From: an uncultured Ruminococcus sp.
Lineage (GTDB): Bacteria > Bacillota > Clostridia > Oscillospirales > Ruminococcaceae
Reading direction: 5' to 3'
NCBI GenBank assembly: GCA_900318825.1
Contig: ONMB01000007.1
Span: forward strand, 1 to 61,551
DNA: 61,551 nucleotides
Shown: in pieces, positions 8,155 to 17,658 of the stretch
How the letters are laid out: every line of letters starts with the position of its first letter
Numbering within the stretch: position 1 is the stretch's first letter
Notes under the pieces: model-generated
Database searches by the model: none
What the model was told of the DNA's origin: nothing
The model's input: only the letters and a program-made list of their open reading frames with translations
Program-made: the position numbers and the translations under genes

Positions 8155-9813
8155 GTGATAAACGGTTCTATGCTCAGAGACGCGATCATCTCTGCCGCTG
8201 TTACTATCGGCAACAGAAAACGCGAAGTCGATGAGCTCAATGTGTACCCCGTCCCCGACGGCGATACAGGTACTAATATGTCTATGACGATCGGAAATTC
8301 TGTCGCAGAGCTAAGAAGGCTCCCCGACAATGCCCCTGCTTCACAGGTAGCTGCTACTGCGGCTTCCGCTTTCCTCAGAGGCGCAAGAGGCAATTCCGGC
8401 GTTATACTTTCGCTCATTTTCAGAGGCTTTTCCAAGGGACTCAAAAATTGCAGCGAGGCTTCGTGCGAAAACCTCGCGGAAGCTCTTTCGCTCGGCGTTG
8501 ACGCCGCTTACAAGGCTGTTATGAAGCCCGTCGAGGGTACTATCCTGACAGTCATCAAGGCTGCCGCAGCAAAGGCTAAGGAGATAGCAGCCGACACAAA
8601 TGACGAGGTAGTTTTCTGGGAAGAAGTCTGCGCAGAGGCTGAAAAGGTGCTCGCACAGACAACAGAAATGCTTCCTCAGCTCAAAAAGGCAGGCGTTGTT
8701 GACGCCGGCGGTATGGGACTCGTTATCATTTTCAAGGCTATGCTCGACGTATTCAAGGGCGGTGCTGTCGCTAAACCCGAGACCGCTTCTGCTGCTCCGA
8801 GCGACACCTCAGCCGACTCCTTCAGAACTGCCGTCAGCGAGTACGACGACGAGATAAACTATACCTACTGTACTGAATTCATGGTCGAGAAGGACGAGGG
8901 CTGTCCGGACGTATTCATGCTCCGCGCTTACCTTGAAACTATCGGCGACTGCGTTGTTGTTGTCGATGACGAGGAGATAATTAAGGTCCATGTTCATACC
9001 GACAACCCCGGAAAGGCTCTCCAGAAAGCCCTTGAATTCGGTCATTTCATAAACGATCCGCGTCCGAAGATAGAGAATATGCGTATACAGCACGAGAACA
9101 AGGTCAAGGAAGCTCAGGCTGCCGAGGAGGGCTACACTCCCGCAGAACCCGAAAAGGACTTCGGCTTTGTTGCAGTTGCTGCCGGTCACGGTCTCGAGGC
9201 AATGTTCACAGACCTCGGCGTTGACGTCGTTGTAAGAGGCGGTCAGACTATGAACCCCTCCACCGACGATATCCTCCGTGCTATCCTCAAAACTCCCGCA
9301 CGGACTGTTTTCGTGCTTCCCAACAACAAGAACATAATTATGGCTGCCGAACAGGCTGTTAAGCTCACCGACAGGAAGATATGCGTTCTCCAGACCAGAA
9401 CTATCCCTCAGGGTATCACAGCAATGCTTGCATTTGACGAGTCACTCAGTCTCAACGAGAACCGTATCAACATGACACGAGCTTTCGAGAAGGTCTCTAC
9501 CGGTCTCATAACCTTTGCCGCAAGAAACTCCGAGTTTGAGGGACACCAGATAAAGGAAGGCGAGATACTCGCTCTCGACAACGGCAAGCTCTCATTCACA
9601 GAGCGCGACATAAACAAGGCTACCTACAAGCTCGTCAAGAAGCTCGCAAAGGGCGATGTGAACTACGTTACCCTTATCCACGGCGCAGACGTTACCACCG
9701 AAAACGCCGAGGAGCTCCAGCAGTTCATACAGTCCAAATTTGGTGACAAGTTTGAAGTTATGCTCGTAAACGGCGGACAGCCGGTATACTATTACATTAT
9801 CTCAGTTGAATAA
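8155..9813 (+). CDS. fakA: fatty acid kinase catalytic subunit FakA (YloV, DAK2 domain)
   Basis: 552 residues. The N-terminal DhaL/DAK2 nucleotide-binding domain (about 5-195) has ELNVYPVPDGDTGTNM, whose aspartates bind Mg-ATP, and GARGNSGVILS. A middle and C-terminal region follows (about 215-550: TYCTEFMV, GGQTMNPSTDD, LPNNKNI, VNGGQPVYYYIISVE). FakA phosphorylates fatty acids presented by FakB (DegV) proteins so that exogenous acyl chains can enter phospholipid; no fakB is in this window. The start is GTG 8155 because GGAGG lies 8 nt upstream; an in-frame TTG at 8140 precedes that site. Canonical pairing with the Gls24-like gene. Confidence 0.93.
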   Translation: MINGSMLRDAIISAAVTIGNRKREVDELNVYPVPDGDTGTNMSMTIGNSVAELRRLPDNAPASQVAATAASAFLRGARGNSGVILSLIFRGFSKGLKNCSEASCENLAEALSLGVDAAYKAVMKPVEGTILTVIKAAAAKAKEIAADTNDEVVFWEEVCAEAEKVLAQTTEMLPQLKKAGVVDAGGMGLVIIFKAMLDVFKGGAVAKPETASAAPSDTSADSFRTAVSEYDDEINYTYCTEFMVEKDEGCPDVFMLRAYLETIGDCVVVVDDEEIIKVHVHTDNPGKALQKALEFGHFINDPRPKIENMRIQHENKVKEAQAAEEGYTPAEPEKDFGFVAVAAGHGLEAMFTDLGVDVVVRGGQTMNPSTDDILRAILKTPARTVFVLPNNKNIIMAAEQAVKLTDRKICVLQTRTIPQGITAMLAFDESLSLNENRINMTRAFEKVSTGLITFAARNSEFEGHQIKEGEILALDNGKLSFTERDINKATYKLVKKLAKGDVNYVTLIHGADVTTENAEELQQFIQSKFGDKFEVMLVNGGQPVYYYIISVE

Positions 9814-9823
9814 GGTAGAACAT

Positions 9824-10360
9824 ATGAAAAAGATCATTGCATTATCACTCGTATGCTCAGCAGCATTATGTGCCCTCACTTCATGCGGCAGCAAGGACAG
9901 CTCTTCCTCAGAGAAGCCAACTGCTGCTCCGACCACAGAGATGCGCGAATCTCCCGCAAAGCCCGAGCCGAACGTCTTTGCAGAGGAGATATTCAAGGCT
10001 GCAAACTTTACTCACAACGATCTCGTTGAAAAGAAGAACTACACTATCAAAAACGCTGTTATCTGTTCTGACAGCAGCAAGAACATCGTTCCGGCAGACT
10101 TCCCGGCAGATGATTTCTATGCTTTACTCAAGGAGCATATGCAGGAAACAGGCGAATACAGCTATGTGCTCATCTTTGACAATATGACAATGGGAGCAGC
10201 AGTATGCGCCGACAGCTTTGACGCCGGCATCGCCGGAAAATACGTCTTTGCAATGGGCAGCATCGACTATACCGAGAAGTACGGTCTTGACAGCTGTTCT
10301 GACCTGAATTCAGCAGCTGAAAAGCTCGCCGGAATAGTCAAGGAAATGGATAAACAATAA
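9824..10360 (+). CDS. secreted lipoprotein, unknown function
   Basis: 178 residues. The signal peptide MKKIIALSLVCSAALCALTSCG has a lipobox (LTSC) with lipidation Cys at about 21, then a Ser/Thr/Pro/Glu linker (to about 45) and a compact domain ending in LDSCSDLNSAAEKLAGIVKEMDK. I recognise no family. It starts 11 nt after the fakA stop behind a weak AAGGTAG, so it is probably cotranscribed with fakA; a terminator follows at once. Confidence 0.8.
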   Translation: MKKIIALSLVCSAALCALTSCGSKDSSSSEKPTAAPTTEMRESPAKPEPNVFAEEIFKAANFTHNDLVEKKNYTIKNAVICSDSSKNIVPADFPADDFYALLKEHMQETGEYSYVLIFDNMTMGAAVCADSFDAGIAGKYVFAMGSIDYTEKYGLDSCSDLNSAAEKLAGIVKEMDKQ

Positions 10361-10387
10361 AACCAGAACTCAGAAATGATTTTTCAG

Positions 10388-10410
10388 GGACGCCATCAGG
10401 CGTCCTTTTT
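10388..10410 (+). terminator. terminator after the fakA unit
   Basis: GGACGCC-atca-GGCGTCC followed by TTTTTATTT: 7 bp GC-rich stem and tetraloop, 27 nt after the lipoprotein stop. Confidence 0.92.
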
Positions 10411-10465
10411 ATTTAAAATTGCTCCTGAACGATGCTCCTACATAAATACATTTTAAATTGATAAA

Positions 10466-10494
10466 TTAAAGGCTGCCCGTTGGGCAGCCTTTAA
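10466..10494 (-). terminator. terminator after the Gld-type ABC operon
   Basis: GGCTGCCC and GGGCAGCC arms (10471-10489) around a 3-nt loop, flanked by TTTAAT on both sides, directly beyond the stop of the 93-residue protein. The T run is short, so it may work in both directions but weakly. Confidence 0.7.
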
Positions 10495-10496
10495 TA

Positions 10497-10778
10497 TTAG
10501 TTATTCAGAGCTTTTTCGAGCCATACGTTAGCGATATCGAGAGCCTCATAGAGACCGCATTCGCGCTCCGCATTCTTTACAAATGCCTTCATTGGATCGG
10601 GTTCGTTTGTGTCCATCTGGACAACTCTCACCTTTGAAGTCATCTTCTGACCGTCCTCTTCCTTTGTACCGATTATCTGTATCCAGATCACATAGGGATC
10701 GGACATATAGCCATAGTATATCTGATTGCCGCTTCTTACGAGCGGATATCCCTTATAGGTGTGAAACTTTTCGTTCAT
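10497..10778 (-). CDS. conserved small protein of unknown function
   Basis: 93 residues, soluble, with an aromatic-rich beta first half (YKGYPLVRSGNQIYYGYM, IWIQIIGTKE) and a helical tail (AFVKNAERECGLYEALDIANVWLEKAL). A perfect AAAGGAGG precedes its ATG and the gap to the DUF4340 gene is only 12 nt, so it is the last gene of the ABC operon. I do not recognise the family. The shape and position suggest a small accessory protein; that is inference. Confidence 0.75.
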   Translation of the reverse strand: MNEKFHTYKGYPLVRSGNQIYYGYMSDPYVIWIQIIGTKEEDGQKMTSKVRVVQMDTNEPDPMKAFVKNAERECGLYEALDIANVWLEKALNN

Positions 10779-10790
10779 TATTTTCCTCCT

Positions 10791-12329
10791 TTAAGTCTTT
10801 TCAGTGAAGTCCTGTCCGGTAGTTATCTTGCCGATGTTCTCGACAAGCGCGTCAGCGTTTGCCTTGCTGCAGAAGAACTTGCTCTCTCCGTCAATAACAA
10901 CGAGACACTTCATTACTGAATATTCGTAAAACTCATACTTCTTGACTGTACCCTGTAAAGAGTCATTGATAGTGATAGTTGCCATAGGCTCGCCGGAAGG
11001 CTTCTCACCGAGTGCGAAGTCCTCAGCGTTGAGGCTTATGAGGAACGCATAGAACTGACGGAAACGCTCTGCGCCGAATTCGCTGCCGTTTCTCTTTACG
11101 ATAACGTCCTCAGTCTTAGCATCGGCAGTTTCCTTTGAACTGTCCTTCATAGATATCTCGAATTTTTCAGTCGTGCTGCCGACCTTTGCTTCGAGCTCAC
11201 TGATGTTCCATACAAATCCTGAGAACATAAGTCTGGAAGCGATGTCGATAGGCATCACCTTAGCCCACTGAGCCTTTTCGGTAGTAGCCTTGTATATGAC
11301 ATTAGCGTCCTTGAACATGATATAGCAGTATTCCTTACCTTCCTCAGTGAAGGGCTTTCCGGAGAGGAGAACGTAGTCCTTTCCGTCATCGCACTTCATG
11401 GTAACGGTGCAGAACGGCTTATCGAGACCTGTTTCAGCCTTATCCTTGTCAGTCGAGTGTATGCTCTGGACCGACTCAGCCGTAAGTCCGAACATACCGT
11501 TGGTTATAGGAGTGGACTTCTCAACGGTCAGCAGAGCCGAAGTCGGCTCAACGAGTCTGTGAGTCGAGGAGCTTCCGCCGGAATTCTTCTTCTCGGTAGA
11601 CTTGTCGTATTCGATGTAGATATCATAGTCGATATCCTCGCGCTCTATCCTGAGCGAATTGACCTTAGGAGCGCTGTCCTGAGGAGGTTCCTCGAGGAGG
11701 GTGAGCTTCACGAAATCCTCCGGCTTTTTGAGATAGCTCTCAGCGCTGCCGTTTGAGATAGTGTATACAGAATTGCTTCCGTCAACGCGGACGTAGGTCT
11801 GGTTGGATACCGGAGAAACATCGCCGATATAGAGCTTTCTTGTTACGCCTGAGTCATAGCTGAGCTCGACCGTTGCAGCACCGCTGCCAAGTCCGAACTT
11901 GTCAAAGTCAGAGCAGTTTTCCTCGATGAGCTCAGTTGAAGTGAGGTTATCGACAGTGTAAGCAAGAGTGCTTACACTTGTTTCGTTCATAGGAAGATCA
12001 TCGCAGCCCTTGATGCCGTAAACAGCTGTTTCGGTATCAGTTGCCTCCTTCTTGAGAACGACCTCCATCTCACCGGATTTATTGACTATCTTCACATTTT
12101 TTACGACGCCGTGATAGTGTTCATCGTCGAGTGTATGGGTTCCGGGAGCCTTATCCCCGTCCTCAATGAGAACGAGGTCAGCACCGGCTTTAGTTGAATT
12201 TTCAATATCAGTGACAGAAGAACTGCTGTCGTTTCCGGACTTGTCAGTGAGCTTGAGAAAAGCGAGCCCGCCGCCGAGCACGGCAACAGCCGCACCGAGT
12301 CCGATAATACTGTACATCTGTTTTTTCAT
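10791..12329 (-). CDS. DUF4340-type membrane-anchored protein of a Gld-like ABC system
   Basis: 512 residues. One N-terminal membrane anchor (about 6-24: IIGLGAAVAVLGGGLAFLKL), then a long extracytoplasmic region of beta repeats with the DUF4340 pattern (NVKIVNKSGEMEVV, LYIGDVSPVSNQTYVRV, YVLLSGKPFTEEGKEYCYIM). DUF4340 proteins sit next to GldG-like proteins and ABC-2 exporters. The start at 12329 (MKKQMYSIIG) shares an ATGA overlap with the upstream stop and has GGAGAAAG before it. Role in the complex unknown, perhaps a periplasmic-face sensor or substrate-contacting subunit. Confidence 0.85.
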   Translation of the reverse strand: MKKQMYSIIGLGAAVAVLGGGLAFLKLTDKSGNDSSSSVTDIENSTKAGADLVLIEDGDKAPGTHTLDDEHYHGVVKNVKIVNKSGEMEVVLKKEATDTETAVYGIKGCDDLPMNETSVSTLAYTVDNLTSTELIEENCSDFDKFGLGSGAATVELSYDSGVTRKLYIGDVSPVSNQTYVRVDGSNSVYTISNGSAESYLKKPEDFVKLTLLEEPPQDSAPKVNSLRIEREDIDYDIYIEYDKSTEKKNSGGSSSTHRLVEPTSALLTVEKSTPITNGMFGLTAESVQSIHSTDKDKAETGLDKPFCTVTMKCDDGKDYVLLSGKPFTEEGKEYCYIMFKDANVIYKATTEKAQWAKVMPIDIASRLMFSGFVWNISELEAKVGSTTEKFEISMKDSSKETADAKTEDVIVKRNGSEFGAERFRQFYAFLISLNAEDFALGEKPSGEPMATITINDSLQGTVKKYEFYEYSVMKCLVVIDGESKFFCSKANADALVENIGKITTGQDFTEKT

Positions 12330-13939
12330 CGGTTCTTTCTCCATAACAGTACGCCTATTCCGATAACTGCAACGATAGCAGGTATAACGAAGATAACGAA
12401 GATCTTGATGCCCTTATCCTGCTTAGCAGTCGGAGCAATAGTTGCCTGCTGGAGAGTTTTTTCAGGAATAATAACGTTATTTGTCTCCTTGCCTGTCATC
12501 TTATTAACAGCATTGAGGAGAACTACTGAGTTATTGTAGAGGTTGGACTGGAGAAGAAGCTCCGGCTTTGTGAAGTAAGCTGAGCCCAGTACCATTACCT
12601 TGCTTGCAGCGATCTTGTAGGTGTCTATCTCATGACCGATCTGCTTTTCCTTCTTGGAAACGAGGCAGACGTTCTTCACGCCCTTGTCATCGGAGGTCTG
12701 CTGAGAAGCGGGATCAACGCTGAAAGAAGTGTCGTAGGTCTGGAGAACAGGTGCCACGATAGCTTCGTTGTTCTTTGTGAGGATCTTGAGCTCCTGAGAG
12801 TAAGGTGAAACGATGAACTGTGAATTATTCACCTTATCGCCGGTCTCCTCGCCGTCAGCCTGAACTACCTGCATCATATAGGGGTTGCTTCCCATAAACT
12901 TCTCGCCGTCCACGAGAACGTATCCGTCATTGCGCTCGATGCTCCAGTCAGCGAGGAACTCAGTGATGTTCGGGATATTTGAAGCCATATAGTCGTTGAC
13001 GAAGAGCATATTCTTGCCGTAGTTTCCATCGTTCATGAGGAAGTTCGTGAGCTTTTCGATGACGCTCTTGTCGAAGTCAACGGACGGCATGGGGATAACT
13101 ACCATATCGTACTTCTCGGCATCTATCTCGTCAGTAGCGAGGTCGATATCCGTGCAGAAGTAGCCGTTCTTTGAGAGGAGCTGATCGCGGAGACCTGTTA
13201 CGGAATCCTGACAGCTTGATGAGAAGATAGGATTGTTGTTTACCTTTGAAGCAAATGCAACTCTGATAGGATTAGCATCAACAACGTTCATGATCTCAGA
13301 GGTGATCCTGCTCTCACCGGCAAACACGAGCTTGGGCTTAGTCTGGTCGGAAAGATCGGGAGCGATCATAGCGCCGACCTCTGCCTTGGTGATAACTCTA
13401 ACTCTGTCACCGCAGGCAATTACCATGCTCTGCTCTGTTATCTCCTCGCCGTACGCATCGCTGTACTTCTTTACAGCAGTAGGATCCTTGTCGAGATCAA
13501 CGTACTTGACGCTGATCTTGCCCTTGCCCTGATTAGCGTACATCTCGTACTTTTCAAGGAGTATCGGGATCATATCGAACGGACAGTCGATATCAATACC
13601 GTAATAATAGCGGTAAGTGAATTCTACCTGTGAAGCGAGATTGCTGAAATCGTCACGCTGACAGGTAACGACGATGTCGATATCCTTATCGAGGTCGTTC
13701 TTGAGGAAATCGGTGCTCTCATCGCTGAGCTCGTATCTCTTGTCGGCAGTGAGGTCTATCTTGAGGGGAGACCTCTTTACCATATATGAAGCCATGAGGT
13801 TGAACATTACAACTACGGCTATTACGAGCGCGATAGTTATGAGAGACATCGAGCCGTACTTTACTTTTTTAAGTTTTCCAGAGGCATTCTCACTTGATGC
13901 CTCATTTCTGACGCTGCTGTCAGTTTCGGTTTTCTTCAT
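12326..13939 (-). CDS. GldG-like ABC auxiliary protein
   Basis: 537 residues. TM helix at about 33-52, a large extracytoplasmic domain (about 60-500), and a C-terminal TM (about 510-532: KIFVIFVIPAIVAVIGIGVLLW) followed by RKNR. The sequence after the first TM, SPLKIDLTADKRYELSDESTDFLKN, is the family hallmark (motif FDLTxxKxYSLS-like). GldG partners with GldF permease and GldA ATPase; in Bacteroidetes they serve gliding, but in Firmicutes the transported substrate is unknown. It lies 30 nt after the permease gene. Confidence 0.88.
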   Translation of the reverse strand: MKKTETDSSVRNEASSENASGKLKKVKYGSMSLITIALVIAVVVMFNLMASYMVKRSPLKIDLTADKRYELSDESTDFLKNDLDKDIDIVVTCQRDDFSNLASQVEFTYRYYYGIDIDCPFDMIPILLEKYEMYANQGKGKISVKYVDLDKDPTAVKKYSDAYGEEITEQSMVIACGDRVRVITKAEVGAMIAPDLSDQTKPKLVFAGESRITSEIMNVVDANPIRVAFASKVNNNPIFSSSCQDSVTGLRDQLLSKNGYFCTDIDLATDEIDAEKYDMVVIPMPSVDFDKSVIEKLTNFLMNDGNYGKNMLFVNDYMASNIPNITEFLADWSIERNDGYVLVDGEKFMGSNPYMMQVVQADGEETGDKVNNSQFIVSPYSQELKILTKNNEAIVAPVLQTYDTSFSVDPASQQTSDDKGVKNVCLVSKKEKQIGHEIDTYKIAASKVMVLGSAYFTKPELLLQSNLYNNSVVLLNAVNKMTGKETNNVIIPEKTLQQATIAPTAKQDKGIKIFVIFVIPAIVAVIGIGVLLWRKNR

Positions 13940-13969
13940 CTTGAAATGTACCTTCCTTTCCTGTTATTG

Positions 13970-14674
13970 TCAGCTCCAGCGTCTCTTCTCAAGAACTCTT
14001 ACAGTGAAGAAGTTAAAGAGAAAAGCGGTGCTGAGGTAGAAGAGTACGCTTGTGAGGTTGAAAACGCCCTGAGTGAACTCTATATATCTGTCGTAGAATG
14101 AAAGCTCTGTAATGAGGTCATACATCCACTTCTTGCTGAATTTGTCAGCTGCTGAGCCGAAAACATAGAGGAAGAAGAGTACAGCCATTGAGAATACAGC
14201 AGCAGTCATCTGGTTTTCGGTAAGCGAAGAGATAAAGAGTCCAACAGCTATGAATGCTGCACCGAGAAGGAGCATTGCAAAATAGTTGCCGAGAAGAGTA
14301 GCCCACACTACATCGCCGAGGTAGCCGAGTATTACAGCATACACAAAGATGATGCTCTCAGCAATGATGTAAATGGTAAGAGCGGCAAGGTATTTGCCGA
14401 CTACTATCTCACCGAGTCCGACGGGAGCTGTAAGGAGTCCCTGGTCTGTACGGTTCTTTTTCTCCTCACTGAGAAGTCTCATCGTAAGGATAGGAATGAG
14501 GAAAAGAACTATCCTGAACATATTCTGGAAAAGCGGCGATGTATCAGTATATCCCGAGGAAAGCACCTCGTCATAGAAGAAATATCCTGAGAAGAAATAG
14601 AACACCGCAAGAAATACATAAGCAATTCCGGACGTAAAGAAAGCGCCCATTTCGCGCCTGTATATAGCACCCAT
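13970..14674 (-). CDS. ABC-2 type permease (GldF-like)
   Basis: 234 residues with six predicted TM helices. It starts MGAIYRREMGAFFTSGIAYVF, a typical beginning for ABC-2 permeases of the GldF/NosY group, and carries EEKKNRTDQGLLTAPVGLGEIVVGKY (coupling region). The ATG overlaps the ATPase stop by 1 nt (TAATG). It should form the membrane channel of the exporter with the following GldG/DUF4340 pair. Confidence 0.92.
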   Translation of the reverse strand: MGAIYRREMGAFFTSGIAYVFLAVFYFFSGYFFYDEVLSSGYTDTSPLFQNMFRIVLFLIPILTMRLLSEEKKNRTDQGLLTAPVGLGEIVVGKYLAALTIYIIAESIIFVYAVILGYLGDVVWATLLGNYFAMLLLGAAFIAVGLFISSLTENQMTAAVFSMAVLFFLYVFGSAADKFSKKWMYDLITELSFYDRYIEFTQGVFNLTSVLFYLSTAFLFNFFTVRVLEKRRWS

Positions 14675-15777
14675 TACTGCTCACCTCCGTTATCTTCATC
14701 AGCTTCCTGTGAGCTGTCATCAGCCTCATCAGGAGCTTTGTCTGCCTTATTGGTATCGCCGTTGTCGAAAACGAGGTTTATTCTTGGCTTAGGCTTGCCT
14801 GAATTCTCGTCCTCAGAGTCAGCAAACTGCTCGCCCGTAGTTATCTTCATGAAGATATCCTCGAGTGTGAGGTCTGAGAGCTGGAGCATAAGGATATTCC
14901 AGCCTTTTTCGCTGCAAAGAGCGTTGATAGCACGGCGGACGTCTGTCTTGCCATCTGTCTCAACATCGTAGTCGTAGATGCCCTTTTCGCGTTCCATATC
15001 AGCGCGGACGTACTTTATTCCGTCAAGAGCACGGATAGCGTCAGCGATGAGCACCTTGTCCGAAGCGGTATGTGTAGGACCTTCGATACGGAGAGTCATC
15101 TTGTGCTCATTAGTGATGCTGCTTGCGATCTCGTCAGCAGTACCGTCGGCAGCAACTACGCCCTTGTTTATGATAATGATCCTGTCACAAACGGCCTGTA
15201 TCTCGGGGAGTATGTGAGAGGAAAGGATCACAGTATGGCGCTTGCCGAGTTTCTTTATGAGTGATCTTATCTCGATGATCTGGTTGGGATCGAGACCGAC
15301 TGTCGGCTCGTCGAGAATGAGCACAGGGGGATTATTGATAAGAGCCTGAGCGAGACCTACTCTCTGCTTGTAACCCTTTGAGAGGTTCTTGATAAGGCGC
15401 TTTCTGACGTCGCTGATCTTGCAGAGGTCGCAGACGTCCTTGAGGTGAGCCTTTCTCGGCAGCTTGCACTTTTTGAGGTCATAAACGAAATTGAGGTAAC
15501 CGTCCACGGTCATATCGACGTAGAGCGGCGGTATCTCGGGGAGATAGCCGATATTAGCCTTAGCCTTTTTAGGGTCCTCGAGAATATCCGTATTATTTAT
15601 GAGTATCTGACCGGAAGTTGACGAGATATAGCCTGTGAGCATATTCATCGTAGTGGACTTGCCGGCACCGTTAGGTCCGAGAAATCCGAGTATCTCGCCT
15701 TTTTCCACCTTAAAACTGATATTGTTGACGGCGCGTTTATCGCCGTATCTTTTAACCAGGTTTTTAACTTCTATCAT
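14674..15777 (-). CDS. ABC transporter ATP-binding protein (GldA-like)
   Basis: 367 residues. Walker A GPNGAGKSTTMNML (about 34-47), Q-loop, signature LSKGYKQRVGLAQALI, Walker B VLILDEPTVGLD and the H-loop SSHIL. The C-terminal 130 residues hold an extra domain and an acidic tail (ENSGKPKP...DEADDSSQEADEDNGGEQ). It is the first gene of a five-gene operon and starts behind GAGGAGG. Upstream (15781-15881) only a weak promoter-like TTCACA-17-TATATG is seen. Confidence 0.95.
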   Translation of the reverse strand: MIEVKNLVKRYGDKRAVNNISFKVEKGEILGFLGPNGAGKSTTMNMLTGYISSTSGQILINNTDILEDPKKAKANIGYLPEIPPLYVDMTVDGYLNFVYDLKKCKLPRKAHLKDVCDLCKISDVRKRLIKNLSKGYKQRVGLAQALINNPPVLILDEPTVGLDPNQIIEIRSLIKKLGKRHTVILSSHILPEIQAVCDRIIIINKGVVAADGTADEIASSITNEHKMTLRIEGPTHTASDKVLIADAIRALDGIKYVRADMEREKGIYDYDVETDGKTDVRRAINALCSEKGWNILMLQLSDLTLEDIFMKITTGEQFADSEDENSGKPKPRINLVFDNGDTNKADKAPDEADDSSQEADEDNGGEQ

Positions 15778-15881
15778 CAGGTATCCTCCTCTTAGAAGTT
15801 AGATTTTCTGCCGCACTGCACAGCACAGCATATACTATATTAATATCGGTATGTGAAAATGAAGTGAAAACAAGCTGAATG

Positions 15882-16796
15882 TTATATGTCAGTTGTCGCA
15901 GAGATGTCCCTGCCTATCTGAGCTCTGAGCTCGTCGAGGGAAGCGAACTTTCTCTCCGGGCGTATAAAGCCTGTGAGTTCAACGTTCATTTCCCTGCCGT
16001 AGAGGTCACCCGAAAAGCCCAGTATATGCGTTTCTGCAAGCGGACTGCGTTTTCCCTCTATGGTAGGCTTCACGCCGATATTGGTCACTGCGCGGAACCT
16101 TTTCCCGTCGATGACGGTCTCCGCGGAGTAGACACCGTAAGCGGGGACGAGCTGTCCCTCGCTGAAATTCTGATTTATGGTCGGAAAGTCGATAGTACGG
16201 CCGATATGGTTGCCGTCCATGATCGTTCCCGAGATCGTATAGGGCTTGCCGAGCAGCTCATTCGCACCGGCAATATCTCCGTCGCCGAGCCTTCTGCGTA
16301 TCTCGCTTGAGGACACGACACTGTCTCCGAGGCGAACGTCCTCAACGACCTTGACTTCAAAGCCGTAAGCGTTTCCGAAAGCTCTCAGCTCATCAACACC
16401 GCATGAAGCGCTGTTGCCGAAGCGGAAGTCCATTCCGCAGCAGACAAAGCCTGCATTGAACTGCTGTTTCAGCACCCTTTTTACAAATGACTCGCCGGAC
16501 CAGCTCTTCAACTTTTCAAACGGCGGCGAGAAAAAGGATCTGATGCCGCATTCAAAAAGCAGCTGCCACTTGTACTTCTGCCCGTAGATGTAGCCCTGAG
16601 CGGCGCCTGACTTGTAGGAAACGCTCCCCGGATCGAATGTGAATACCGCCGGAATGAGACCGTTTTCACGCTGAGCGCAGGCTTCTGTCAGTACCGCCCT
16701 GTGACCGAGGTGAACTCCGTCAAAAAGACCGAGTGCGACTGCTGTACCGTAACGTTCCACAGCCTCACCCCATGTTCTTTCCCACGCGGATAACAC
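15882..16796 (-). CDS. ribF: bifunctional riboflavin kinase/FAD synthetase
   Basis: 304 residues. The N-terminal FMN adenylyltransferase half has GLFDGVHLGHRAVL (about 23-36, HxGH nucleotidyl-transferase motif) and SSEIRRRLGDGDI; the C-terminal riboflavin kinase half has GKPYTISGTIMDGNHIGRTIDFPTIN. It makes FMN and FAD. It is the last gene of the rimP operon. The reported GTG start overlaps truB by 32 nt; an in-frame GTG at 16760, just after the truB stop, is an equally plausible start and would shorten the protein by 12 residues. Confidence 0.96.
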   Translation of the reverse strand: MLSAWERTWGEAVERYGTAVALGLFDGVHLGHRAVLTEACAQRENGLIPAVFTFDPGSVSYKSGAAQGYIYGQKYKWQLLFECGIRSFFSPPFEKLKSWSGESFVKRVLKQQFNAGFVCCGMDFRFGNSASCGVDELRAFGNAYGFEVKVVEDVRLGDSVVSSSEIRRRLGDGDIAGANELLGKPYTISGTIMDGNHIGRTIDFPTINQNFSEGQLVPAYGVYSAETVIDGKRFRAVTNIGVKPTIEGKRSPLAETHILGFSGDLYGREMNVELTGFIRPERKFASLDELRAQIGRDISATTDI

Positions 16797-17658
16797 CGTT
16801 TTCGCGGTCAGTGACGCAGGTGCCTATAAAAGCGCCGTCGCTGCCGTAGACGCGGTAGGTATCGGCGTCCGGACGGACGTCGCTGACGCGCGTAATATCG
16901 AGCTTTACACCGCTGCGGTACATACGCGTCTGAGCCTCGCCGAGCCTTATCGCCGGAAGCGAAGCAAAGACCTTGTCCACAGGAAGTATGAGCTTCCCGA
17001 TGCAGCCGCTGTCCTTAGCCTGCTGAATCTCATCGAGAGTGTGGCAGTCGTCCAGACCAAAGCCGCCGGAGGCAGTCCTCACGAGGGAGGTCATAATACC
17101 GCCGCAGCCGAGTTTTTCGCCGATATCGTTGATGACAGTGCGGATATAGGTACCCTTGCCGCATTCGATACTCAGCGTACCCTCGCGGCTCGCGCTGTCG
17201 TAGCTCTCGAGGACGAGGCTGCTCACCTCTATCTCACGCGCTTCACGCTCGACCACTATTCCCTGTCTTGCAAGGTCATAGAGCCGCTTGCCGTTCACCT
17301 GAACAGCCGAATACATCGGCGGGAGCTGCATTATCTTTCCGGTAAACTCCGGCAGTACAGCGAGTATATCGCTCTCAGCAACAGCCTTGTCCGAAAACTC
17401 GCTGACAGTTCCCCACACGTCCTGCGTATCGGAAGTGCAGCCGAGTCTGAAACCGGCGCGGTAGCTTTTTGTAGTGTCCGGCATAATGTCGCAGGCTTTG
17501 GTAGCGCAGCCCACGAACACCGGGAGTACGCCAGTTGCCATGGGATCGAGAGTTCCACCGTGACCGAGCCTTTTCATCTGGAGTATACCGCGGAGCTTTG
17601 CCACAACGTCGAACGATGTGAAGTCCTGCGGCTTGTTTACACAGAGTATGCCGTTCAT
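16765..17658 (-). CDS. truB: tRNA pseudouridine-55 synthase
   Basis: 297 residues. The catalytic motif GHGGTLDPMATGVLPV (about 33-48) contains the nucleophilic Asp. GKGTYIRTVINDIGEKLG and a C-terminal PUA-like segment follow. It isomerises U55 in the tRNA T arm. The start overlaps the nrnA stop (ATGA), implying translational coupling in the rimP operon. Confidence 0.97.
   Translation of the reverse strand: MNGILCVNKPQDFTSFDVVAKLRGILQMKRLGHGGTLDPMATGVLPVFVGCATKACDIMPDTTKSYRAGFRLGCTSDTQDVWGTVSEFSDKAVAESDILAVLPEFTGKIMQLPPMYSAVQVNGKRLYDLARQGIVVEREAREIEVSSLVLESYDSASREGTLSIECGKGTYIRTVINDIGEKLGCGGIMTSLVRTASGGFGLDDCHTLDEIQQAKDSGCIGKLILPVDKVFASLPAIRLGEAQTRMYRSGVKLDITRVSDVRPDADTYRVYGSDGAFIGTCVTDRENGVIRVGKNMG

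Noticed and set aside
15781-15881. Promoter for the Gld-type operon (TTCACA-17-TATATG)
   Set aside because: Both hexamers are poor; only mentioned in the ATPase entry, not listed as a feature.
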